Positions 55,257 to 64,000 of a stretch of 64,000 nt of DNA are shown in pieces. Within the stretch, counting starts at the first letter, position 1; the number at the start of each line of letters is the position of its first letter. Location: assembly GCA_021234155.1 (NCBI GenBank), contig JAJEKV010000039.1, positions 10,987,077 to 11,051,076 of the forward strand. Direction: 5' to 3'. The translations under genes and the position numbers were made by a program. Origin of the DNA: Isoetes taiwanensis. Lineage: Eukaryota; Streptophyta; Lycopodiopsida; Isoetales; Isoetaceae. Under the pieces are notes generated by a model. That model saw nothing but the letters and a program-made list of their open reading frames with translations. It was not told where the DNA came from and did not search any database.

Positions 55257-57605
55257 ATGAATCCTGATGTTGCCCACAGTACTCAGACATCTGATCCTAT
55301 CACTGTTGCGCCAGCAACTGCTCAAGAACAACAACACGAAACAAGCAGTACTCATTTAGCAGATATATTAGCTTGTAGTATTAAGGTTAATAACAGTCAT
55401 AAAAAGCAAAAAGTAAGCAAAACTGGTCCAGAAGTGTCTGTCAGAAATTCCATTCTTCAGACAAACCCAATGATTTTTGGAGATGCAAAAATGATGTCAT
55501 CAAAGCCAGAAGACGAGCATGAAGTTAAAATAGCAGGCAAAAGATCAAGGAAGAAGGCTAAGAAGACTAAGCTTCTATATGGCAACTTCTATATGGCACT
55601 AGGGCGGATGTGAAGGATTCAAGAAAGTGAGGAATCTTGCTCCTGTAGTACAGCTTAGAGCGGGAAGAGGGTGACTCCTTTCTCTAGTACCGCACAAGAA
55701 CTTGTTAGAGGGAATTTGTTAGAGGTCCCCGTAGTACTTGCTCTGAGAGGGAAGAAGTTGAGCGGGGTTTCAAATGGAGTACTGAATTTCTCTACAACTG
55801 TGCTAGTGTAATTATAGTTGTTATGGGAATAATTCTTCCTATCTGGCCTTCAAGGGGTCCTTAATAAGGTTTATGTACCATTTATTATTATTAATAAAAA
55901 TCTTGCCTTCAAAAAAAAAAAAAAAAAGACTAAGCTTGGTCATAACTCAAATGCTAGTAATGGTCATGAAAGCATCAGAAGCGATGCCATAAATAATGCT
56001 GATCATGCTTTGGTTAGAGGGCTGCCAACGGAAATCCAGCAAGCCAGACATACCCACGAAATAAATGGGGATGCCATGTCATTCAATAATAATGGCCTTG
56101 TGGATGCTGGTGAAAATGATGAAAATTTTGATATGTTTCACTCTAATGAATTTCTTACGGGAATGGAGTCACAATCCATTTGCCGGTGATGATGTGGAGG
56201 AAGAGTTTGAGGCTGCTAAAGCAGAAGTTTTGAATGAGGAGGTCCCTAAAGGGGAATCAGACAAAATATTACTAGGCTAGGGCCAGTGGATTGATGTTCA
56301 AAAGAAGAAAGGTCAACCAACATGGTTGGTAAAACAGCAAGAGGATTTAGAGCAACAGAGAGGAAAAGCACTGACCAAGAGGAAGGATGCAAAACTCAAG
56401 CACGTCATTATTAGCGAAAAGATGGACAAAAAGGTACAATACAGTTACTTGTGAGGGTGTGAAGATGGATGATGGATAACAGTTACTAATCTTTTTTGTA
56501 CCATTTTAGGCAAACAAATTCATGTCTGCTTCATTACTATTTCCATACACTTCAAAGGATGTTTTCGAGAAAACATTGCGAATGCCAATCGGCCGTGAGT
56601 ACAACACAGATGAAGCTTTTCGAAATATGATCCGCCCCAGTGTAAGCCCTTTAACATTGCTTTATTTCGTAATTTGCTGGAACATGCGTTTTTGCAGGTA
56701 GGAATGACCTCTGATATTTAAAATTAGCTTGTATGTGTGAGTCAGACTATTAAATTGAGTATGTGGAAGCCTTGTATGCATGTTAGACTGAACCTTTGAC
56801 TAGGAGGTCACTTTAGCTTTTTGGCTTCAGACCTGTCATAGATGGAGGATCAGTGTTATGTAGTTTTCATGTTCATTAGGGCAAACATTTCTGCTTCCTA
56901 AGAAGGGATGCGAGCATGGTGGTTTCTCCATGTAAGTAGGGCTTGTGGGCTTCATGAGCAGGCAACTCTTGGTTGCATGGTTATACAAACAAAAGCTTTG
57001 TTTATGGTATTGTTGAAGGGGTTAAAAGAATAAAAATTTGATGAATTGTCTTTAATGTTTCATGCCCTTTGATACACAATGACTGATCCACTTCCTCTTG
57101 TTCCCTATCTATCAATATAATGTAGCACATATCCTAGCTTCTCACCGTAGAGGCAGGAAGGTAAGGACCATCATTTGGCAGAGCCTTTAAAATATTTTTA
57201 TAAGAGGCAGAGAAAGGAACCGCATCTAGAAAATGCTGGACCAGTTCCAGGATGTGTTATTTGTTATGCTTTTAGTTATATTGGCACTTGACAATGATTG
57301 CCATTTTTTGCAATCGGCTCACATGATCTTGTTCCCTAAAACATGCTCAGCTCCCAGGTCCTAATCTGTTTAATGTTGTGCAGGAGATTAAGAGTATAGG
57401 ATTGGTTATTGCACCTATAAATTATCGACTTAAGGAGAAAGATGATGATGCTTCAACATCAACAAAAGAAAATGAACATAGGAGCCATGAACAGAAGAAC
57501 GTTGATGGTCCTACTCGCAAAAGGAAACATGCAGTTGGGAGTAAAGATGATGGTTTCTTAAGCTTAAAGAGCCTTAAGCGATCTCAAACCCAGCGAGTTA
57601 AATAA
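55257..57605 (+). pseudogene. UTP14-like (U3 snoRNP component) gene, C-terminal part, interrupted
   Basis: UTP14 is a nucleolar protein of the small-subunit processome needed for 18S rRNA maturation. Exon-like pieces are: 55257-55574 (MNPDVAHSTQTSDPITVAPA and on to a Lys-rich nuclear signal KRSRKKAKKTK); continuation 55938 onward; a section with NPFAGDDVEEEFEAAKAEVL, VQKKKGQPTWLVKQQEDLE and KLKHVIISEKMDKK; exon 56510-56641 with FPYTSKDVFEKTLRMPIGRE; and exon 57384-57605 ending SLKSLKRSQTQRVK and TAA. These match the C-terminal half of UTP14, including the family's 'HVIISEKxDKKxxK' and 'RxPIGxExN' motifs. Damage: a retroposon after 55574, a frame change near 56150, and TAG in place of a conserved Trp at 56278-56280. 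The N-terminal half is not in the window. Confidence 0.82.
55575..55927 (+). mobile_element. SINE-like poly(A) retroposon inside the UTP14-like exon
   Basis: A 353-bp insertion ending in 17 A, with AATAAA 20 bases before the tail and a target-site duplication GACTAAGCTT on both sides (55565-55574 and 55928-55937). Copy 1 at 54.2 kb shows the exact uninterrupted site. The insert begins with two CTTCTATATGGCA-like words and has no long reading frame. A Pol III promoter is not evident, so it may be a truncated LINE or other RNA. Confidence 0.88.
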
Positions 57606-57840
57606 TTCATTATGCTGTTTTGCCCCACTATACAAGCAAGGTTTGGGGCATTATAAATTGAGTTAGTTGCGGCCTTTTGTATACCAAGCAGAGTAAAAAA
57701 AAATCATTTCTTAGTATGAGCAAATTCTTCGTACAATTCTTTCTACAAAGAATTTCGCATGCAGCATTTCTACAACAATGCCAACCTATACGTTCCAATC
57801 TTGTTTGTTGGTCCCAGCTGGGCTTGTTGTTCTGCAACTT

Positions 57841-59106
57841 AGATGAATATATTTGCAAGTTCTTTTCAAGAAAGAGAGTTCAAGATAATGAGCCCCCATT
57901 GTTTGAGGATGATGGCCTTGCAGATGAGGTTTATGACTTGATAGAAAAACCCCATGATCCAGATTAAAAGAGGAGTTGCCAGTTGAAGAGGTGTTCATTA
58001 TCAGGTTCGTGTGCCCACAAAGGATTCTGTCTCTTTTGATCTTTACATGAGTCAGAATTGCCTGAAACCTCCACACAAGCTAGTTCTTTGTCCATTCCAA
58101 GCAATTGTTTCCTTTCTGCAAGAACATTGATCTCTTTGACTATTTCCACGGGTGAGTTAAACATTCTCTTGGTGCTGAACGACAACCACCAAAGGCCTAA
58201 TCATGTTCAAATTGTTCATGGAACCATCATCGTACTTTCACCACATCTTGCAGATGCAGGTTATCATGTCTGCTTTCTATATCCTTCGATTTCGACAATA
58301 CACGGCATTGATGAGAACCCTCACGTTCTTGAAATGACGAGTCTTGCAAACAATCCAACATTCTTCTTGATTGACTTTGTTCCTTCGCTTGTCTTTTACG
58401 GTAGAACCCACAAAAGGCCACGTTCTTCCCCATAATCCGGCATTTGAAACTATCACACCCCCTTTAATAGATGTTATGCTTCCCTAGTTTGGTAGGAGAA
58501 CCGCAATCAACCTCGGCTTCATGGAAGCATGTTGTGCGGCTTCATCCACGAAAACGCTTCTTCAGTGGCATATTTTGGTTCAATGCCAACGTTGCCAGAC
58601 TGGTTTTCTGGAAGCATCTCCTGTTCAACTCGTTTAGAACCAGCAGTTTCTAGGCATCTGAGCTTTATTTTTAGTCTTCCATCATTTGAAACAGCTGGAT
58701 CATTCGAAGTCGATGCATCCTTAGTTTCCAAAAGGGAAGTATTGAACAAATTATCCTTTGCCATCTCTGCCTCCTATTGTATTGCATTTGGCAATACATG
58801 TGCGCCTGGGCTGCTCATCACAATGCATCATTTTCGTTGTTGCAGACCTGCATTCTCAATTCACTATCAACTTCATCTATAAGAGTGAATATATTTGCAA
58901 GTTCTTTTCTAGAAAGAGTGAGTTCAAGATAAAGAGGCCTCAAGTTCTTAGAAAGTGAGTTCAGCGATAATGAGCCCCCATTGTTTAAGGATGATGGCCT
59001 TGCAGATGAGGTTTATGACTTGACAGAAGAACCCCATGATCCAGACTAAAAGAGGAGTTTCCAGTTGAAGAAGTGATTCATTATCAGGTTTGTGCGCCCA
59101 CGGAGG
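57841..59106 (+). repeat. Duplicated unknown coding piece (57841-58022 and 58884-59106)
   Basis: Both copies contain GAATATATTTGCAAGTTCTT, AATGAGCCCCCATTGTTT and GCAGATGAGGTTTATGACTT. Read as protein they give NEPPLFEDDGLADEVYDLIE and HDPD before a stop. After the second copy a further open stretch reads VSLDVSLDDSMAPQYALGEY. I do not recognise the parent gene. The second copy has a 27-bp extra section near 58935. Confidence 0.65.
58020..58764 (-). pseudogene. Unrecognised coding-like sequence (minus strand)
   Basis: Two minus-strand frames look protein-like: 58764-58519 with DGRLKIKLRCLETAG and EEAFSWMKPHNMLP, and 58433-58227 with MGKNVAFCGFYRKRQAKEQS. Biased, hydrophilic composition suggests real ancestry, but no domain can be named. 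They lie between the two direct duplicates, so they may be part of the same duplicated or inserted unit. Confidence 0.35.
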
Positions 59107-59749
59107 ATTTCGTGTCTTTGGATGTGTCTTTGGACGACTCTATGGCCCCTCAATATGCCCTAGGAGAGTATTCCAGTGGTGTTGGTGTTTGTGAAACCAT
59201 CTCCCATCGCATAACACAAAATAGCACAAAGTCATCCATCTATAAGGGTCCCAAAATTTGAATCGGGTATCGGATACCCTATGGTTTAGGAAGGTTAGGG
59301 ACTTGTATTCGTATAGGAATACATATGATTCTGATGCTGGAAATAAGTATGCAAGATATAAGTATTGCTTTCATGTTAATTAGATTGAACTATTCATTTA
59401 TAAAAAAACATCAAATTCGAGGATGGGCTCCTTAAAGAGCAATCCCTACTCAATTGTTTTATCCCACTTCATAACATCTAAAAGAATTGAAGTGGGCATC
59501 ATCTTTTGCAGCCATTTAATTCAGAAGCAAAACACCTAGGATATGCCAGATCTGCCTATGGAATCAAGCATCAGGCTTCTGACAATAAATAATAATATTA
59601 TTGAGCTTGTTCATATTATATGGCATGGTAACATTAATAGTATACATTTCTTGCTCATTTCGTTTATTATAGCAATATCTCACACCACCGGCAAAAAAAT
59701 TGTGCTTGAACCCCACTCATATACACATGCACAGAATGTCATTTCGTTT

Positions 59750-60960
59750 ATTCACATCGTTGTGCTTCAATTCCCAAAAGGTTGTGCTTCATGATATCCT
59801 GCTCTAATTCAAAAAACAAATCTTCACTACATGCATCAGTATTTTGATACGTTTGCTTATGTCTCGGTGCGTAATAACACATTGCCATATAATATGTGAT
59901 TTCTGGTCCCTGAATTAAGAGCCAAATATACTGGTTATTCTTGTCCTTTTTAACTCCATGCACTAAATTCCGAACTGTGTTTTTGATATAGCACACCACG
60001 CCACCATTGCCATTATCTCTTTGCTTAAATCTATTGTTCTATACTGAATAGATTTTTTCATATCCATCAATTTCAGGTAATTCATAAAGGTCCTTTGTTT
60101 CTATGAAGCAGATCATATCAGTTTCATCTAAAATTTCCCTCATACTCAGAATCTTGTCTACTGTAAATCTATTTTCCAAATGACAATTTTGAGTGCTTCC
60201 GCCCCTACCTATGCCTCAATGATAGCCTTTCCCTTTTTTCATTCGACCTTTTTGTTATTAGCCTTGGCCTCATTAACTCTTTCAAGTTCCTGTTTTTTAG
60301 CTTTCATTTGATCTCTTGTCAAATCCTCATTTATCCAGATGAATTTTTCTTCAGCTTGTATTTGTTTTTTAGCACCGCAAATTTTCCTTCTCTGCTATTG
60401 AAACGGACAACAACATGTCGGGTACCTTTTTCTTTTTTTCCAACTCGAAAAGCCTCTATGATGCTCACATCTAGCATACCAAGTTTAGACACAAAGGGTC
60501 TCTCCGCCTCCATTTTTGTATTCTTCTGATCAGCCTCGGGTAATCCAACAATCCATAGATTCAAGAATCTTTGTCGCCATTCTTGTTCTTCCACATAGTC
60601 TTGAAACTAATTTTTTAGTGTCGCAAACTCTTCCATTTCTGGAGACGTCTTTGCCAGTACATCTTCCTTACTGGGGCCCTGTTTGAGCAGCTCAATTTCT
60701 TGTCACAATTGCCTTGCAGTCTCTTCTCCACCTTCAATCTCTTTCTTAAATTCATCTGTTATTGTTGCTCTCAATTCCTTCAGCATTTCCTGCATTGCAT
60801 TCTTTACAAAGTCTTTGACAAATGTTTTTATGAATTCTCTAATCATTTCCTTCCTTTGTTGGAGCACTGATGTGTTTTCTTCTGTTTCAGACCCTCTATG
60901 ATCTATTTAAGGTTTAGGTTCAGATAAATCAGCATCTCCATACCCACAAAGAAAATCTAA
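59750..60960 (-). mobile_element. LINE remnant: ORF1 and start of endonuclease (minus strand)
   Basis: Minus strand from about 60960: a coiled-coil-like region (QQRKEMIREFIKTFVKDFVK, TDEFKKEIEGGEE), then EEQEWRQRFLNLWIVGLPEA and FRVGKKEKGTRHVVVRFNSR, the RNA-binding core of L1-type ORF1. FIWINEDLTRDQMKAKKQEL, the usual C-terminal domain, follows. After stops, about 59990-59750, KDKNNQYIWLLIQGPEITYY and MAMCYYAPRHKQ resemble the beginning of an AP endonuclease in ORF2. The rest of ORF2 is absent and frames are broken. Confidence 0.75.
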
Positions 60961-61003
60961 TTCCTATAAAACAAATTAAACAATCTTTCAGATATAAAAA
61001 AAG

Positions 61004-61075
61004 AATAATAATAAGAATAAGAATAGTTTTTTATCGTCCACTGAGACCAATCGGCCTATGGGACCCAGAAGGAGC
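61004..61075 (-). mobile_element. LINE-like 3' end with TTATT-type tail (copy 5)
   Basis: Minus strand: TGGGTCCCATAGGCCGATTG, GTCTCAGTGGACGATAAAAA, then CTATTCTTATTCTTATTATT. The tail leads directly into the 5' side of the ORF1 remnant at 60.96 kb, as if one LINE copy landed next to another. Confidence 0.65.
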
Positions 61076-61195
61076 ACAGCAAACTTATTACTGTTCGGGT
61101 TAAAAAACCCTAAGAGTTTTCGAGGGAAAAACCGTGGCAGTAATAAGAATCACTGTCAAACTGTGCAAGTATACATCATCATAAAATAAATGTGT

Positions 61196-61227
61196 ACTAG
61201 AAACGTATGCCCGGCGATGCCGGGCAT
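61196..61227 (-). repeat. Helentron-type 3' end candidate: hairpin plus CTAGT (copy 3)
   Basis: Minus strand: ATGCCCGGCATCGCCGGGCA, T, ACGTTT and then CTAGT. The stem is perfect. Confidence 0.6.
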
Positions 61228-62056
61228 TAGTCGTGGATGTATGAGGGCATTTATGCGCGTTAGTTGTGGTTGTGTCGTGAATGTGCACAATGCATCGAAG
61301 GCAATATATGTGTGGGTGGAAATAGACACATATAGATACTGAACAAACTTTACCTTTTAAAAGTGTGCACATAATATGAAGTTCAAACAAAATGTTAAAC
61401 AAATATACTGGTTCTATACACCAATACAAAATATTTTGAGTGCAAAATGAGGTTATGTCCGTCAATCTCAATGGATCCACATCATGAAGAACCTGTCCCA
61501 AAGAACTCTAGGAATGTCCGTCGGCTCAATGCGAAGCTCAGTTGCGAAGCCGATAGGTATAGAAGCTCCTCCCGTCGTAATTCACCATCGACTTGATTAT
61601 TTTATTCCATAAGCATTTTTTTGTAAAGGCCAACCTTATAAACCGATCAATTGTTTTATCCATCATTATTCCACATGTCTATCTTGCTTTCATCTTCTCG
61701 TTCTCCATATTTTTCTCTGTAAAACCTAGCTCAAATTTGAGCTTACAGTAGTTGATTTCTTCTTCCTAATATTCTTCCTTTAGTTGTTTTAAGTTCAATG
61801 GATCTTTGCCTTAAATTAGTGTGCCTCCAAATTCATAGAGTTTGTGATATTAGTGAATCTGAAACTATAAAAATATAATGGCATTCTTAAGCCTTATTAA
61901 AACCTTAGAAGCCAGTTCCCATAAAGTCATGATATCCAGTACCCTATTGTGTAGAAGTAGCAATTTGAATTGATTGTCAAAATATGACTTTCAACTCTGA
62001 TTTAAGCCACTTCACCCTCTGGCCATGAAGGGCAACCCTCCGTGCGCAGCACCTTG
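61228..62056. other. No gene seen
   Basis: Just right of the hairpin (on the minus strand, upstream of it) a stretch rich in TTAGTTGTGG and GTGTCGTGAATGTG may be the body of the non-autonomous element. The remainder is AT-rich without coding motifs. Confidence 0.35.
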
Positions 62057-63460
62057 TTTTTTTTTTTTTTGAAGGATAAAGAATTTTCCATTTATAGGTA
62101 AACTATTACACAGCCTTATAGCAGATAGACATTCTCCTGAACAAGTTTGAAGAGGGCATAGCTACAAAGCCCTTTTAGAATGAATGTAGATGCCTTCTTC
62201 TTAAGGTGGTAGCTTGATGAAAGTCTCCCAAACAAGGGAAACATCACCTTCGACCACACACTTGAACTTTCTAAGCTTCTCTATGAGCATGTGCAGTATT
62301 TGTGTGGCTGTAGTATATGCATCTTTGCCTAGAGTGAAAGAATTACGCCTTTTCCATATGACCCATAATGCCCATGATCTGACAAGATGAAAAGCTTTGC
62401 GTTTTGAGGTGGCCATTCTGGATGGATATCTACCTAGAAGGAGATCGTTGGTCCCCAGTGTATTGTTGAACATATCCATGCACCACGACCACACAACTTG
62501 CAGGTCAGTGCACTCTACTAAGCAATGTTCCAGAGACTCTTCATCCATCTTGCACAATGGACATAGAGGGCTCACGTCAGCTTTGAATTTGGATACCCTT
62601 CTGTTTACCATAGGAACCCTATGAATTACTTGCCATAAAAAAGAATTCACTCGTGGAGGGAGAAGTTTTATCCATACACCCCTCCAAATTTCCTTCAACT
62701 GTGTGTCAGTGACTTGCACATTCCATTGAGTTGGTAGCGATAAAGTACCTTTGTCTTCAGGACGCTTATATGTTGATTTCACAAATGACCCCTACCAGAA
62801 GATTGATCGAGAACCCAAGGTTTCTTACTCGTGCTATTTATGTGGTTTGGAAGACTTCCGCAATACATTCCCACATTGTTTTGTCGTTATTCCGAGGCCG
62901 AATTTTCGCTTGAATACCATCCATTACGTTAATCCGACCACCTTCATACCACATTGCACACGAACCAATGCCACAACTGATCCATCTTCTCACCACTCTG
63001 ATGTCAGCTAAAAGGGCCAAAGGACCATTCTTATTGCGGTAGTTGACTGGAATCCACCATGGTAGAGTAGTACTTCATTTGCACAATACCATCGATATTC
63101 AATGTGAAGAGCTTTTTCACCACGCCCCCGCGAAATGAGACCTCTTAAGAACGGTGAGGCCTCAGAACTTGGTTTCAAGCCATAAAATAGAGACCATGGA
63201 AGAGATACTTGTGCTGATACTTTAGCATGTGTGCAGGAGAAACATATGGCCTGCGCTATGAGTTGGAGGCCTGGTGAGTTCGTTTTCTCCTCTAAAATAT
63301 TCCACATGAATTTGGTTACTAGTATTTTGCTTTGTAGGGCTAAGTCAATCATGCCTATTCCTCTTTCTTCCTTATCTCTTTTACATTTCCACCATGCTAT
63401 TTTCACTAGTGCTCCTTCCTCGTAGCAAGGGACTTGTTGAAGATATCAGGTGACATTTTA
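62057..63460 (-). mobile_element. L1-type plant LINE, 3' part with zf-RVT domain and poly(A) (minus strand)
   Basis: Minus strand: KIAWWKCKRDKEERGIGMID and LQSKILVTKFMWNILEEKTN (63406 onward) are the 'W..C.PK..GGLGI.D' region after the reverse transcriptase. Then from 62782: LKEIWRGVWIKLLPPRVNSF LWQVIHRVP, with a zinc-binding stretch CPLCKMDEESLEHCLVEC and WALWVIWKRRNSF, the zf-RVT domain of plant non-LTR elements. A stop at about 62203 is followed by 140 bases and a run of about 15 A (plus-strand T run near 62057-62072). Frame changes between 62780 and 63010 show decay. The catalytic reverse transcriptase lies outside the preserved part. This is a different LINE type from the microsatellite-tailed family. 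Confidence 0.82.
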
Positions 63461-63568
63461 TCATTTATGCAAGATTCAAGCAAGCACACCATTCTGAATT
63501 TGCTTTTGAATAAAGGGATATCGAGCTTCTATATATCTGGTTCTTCCATGAAACTTTACAGGATGGAC

Positions 63569-63744
63569 TAACGCAACAACGCTTCCATTATTACAAAACT
63601 CTAAACTGCCACGCACAAAGTCACGGGTTCAAGGCCCGTTGTGGAAGTGGCCATGATCATTGTGAAGTTGGTGGGGGAAGGACCCATTTCAGCATGCACA
63701 GTCATGGAGGCAGGTCCTATAAGCTCCATAAGCTTCTTGTGGAC

Positions 63745-63801
<57 letters not shown>
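63569..63801 (+). mobile_element. SINE-like unit with Pol III box B and (TATC)n tail
   Basis: GGTTCAAGGCC at 63626-63636 fits the Pol III B box and sits in a T-arm-like stem (CGGGTTCAAGGCCCG). A weak A-box-like TAACGCAACAA lies about 50 bases upstream (63569-63579). The 3' end, ATAAGCTTCTTGTGGACATT, resembles the LINE 3' end family (TGGTCTCCGTGGACGTTAAA) and is followed by about 13 TATC units (63747-63801). The arrangement suggests a tRNA-derived SINE borrowing the LINE 3' end. The A box is degenerate, so the tRNA origin is tentative. Confidence 0.5.
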
Positions 63802-64000
63802 TATCACATGCACCAGTCCTCTCAACAATTGTCTTAACCACATAGCTTCTTGGGCTGCCAAACTTGGTGCTATTTCTCTGATTCCATACTTGACTACGAT
63901 ATAATGGCCTGATGTTTACAATCATGTTAAAGAGGATTCCGCTCCCTTTACACAAAATACTTAGAAACCTTGGACCTTGGCCTAAAGGAGTGCATCAGCA
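63802..64000. other. No gene seen
   Basis: Short stretch to the window end. A brief frame (NCLNHIASWAAKLGAISLIP) follows the microsatellite but has no recognisable domain. Confidence 0.35.

Noticed and set aside
61100-61501. 133-codon minus-strand frame as a gene
   Set aside because: It runs across the hairpin end and into the LINE-like 3' region. The peptide is His/Thr/Tyr-rich with no domain.

Overview
The window looks like nuclear DNA of a land plant with a large, repeat-rich genome. The evidence is long introns with GT/AG borders, a plastid-type acyl-ACP desaturase, a plant-type SEC62, PPR and trihelix relatives, plant retrotransposons using the TGGTATCAGAGC primer site, and plant-type LINE remains with poly(A). 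A fern, other spore-bearing plant or gymnosperm fits better than a compact angiosperm genome because of the low gene density and the wide mix of decayed elements. This placement is inference; nothing here fixes the species. I saw no prokaryotic operon, CRISPR array, rRNA or tRNA gene.

Only three genes look intact: SEC62 (minus, 4456-7185, five exons that splice in phase to 331 aa), a two-span membrane RING-H2 protein (plus, 36714-37298, single exon), and a stearoyl-ACP desaturase (plus, 51211-52751, three coding exons plus a 5' UTR intron). A NYN-domain gene (minus, 34527-35712) is nearly intact but has a stop codon just after its splice junction. Several genes survive as broken pieces: a Myb/SANT trihelix-like gene cut by an LTR (8081-8917), a PPR remnant (22476-22735), the C-terminus of a SMUBP-2/IGHMBP2-like helicase (27350-27950), a BcsA-like family 2 glycosyltransferase with in-frame stops (47809-48545), and a duplicated, interrupted UTP14-like gene (54219-57605).

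Layout. 2-3.8 kb: Helentron-like helicase and endonuclease remnant beside a long AAT repeat. 4.4-7.2 kb: SEC62. 8-16 kb: trihelix pseudogene, then a minus-strand Ty3/Gypsy chromovirus whose 3' region holds a nested 3-kb gag-protease-only LTR element, then a LINE ORF1 piece. 17-33 kb: candidate exons, poly(A) retroposons with target-site duplications, PPR and helicase remnants, inverted repeats. 33.7-37.3 kb: MITE, NYN gene, RING gene. 39-46.7 kb: possible solo LTR, two LINE reverse-transcriptase fragments, a Helentron-type hairpin end, and a 22-bp foldback array. 47.8-57.6 kb: glycosyltransferase pseudogene, desaturase, UTP14-like pseudogene. 57.8-64 kb: duplicated unknown coding pieces, two LINE remains and a SINE-like unit.

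Three patterns link distant parts of the window. (1) Six sites share a LINE-like 3' end near TGGTCTCCGTGGACGTTAAA, most followed by a different short tandem repeat. (2) Three sites share a perfect or near-perfect hairpin (TGCCCGGC..GCCGGGCA) followed by CTAGT, possible ends of non-autonomous relatives of the Helentron at 2-3.8 kb. (3) Two retroelement insertions can be read against an empty copy of the same sequence elsewhere in the window.
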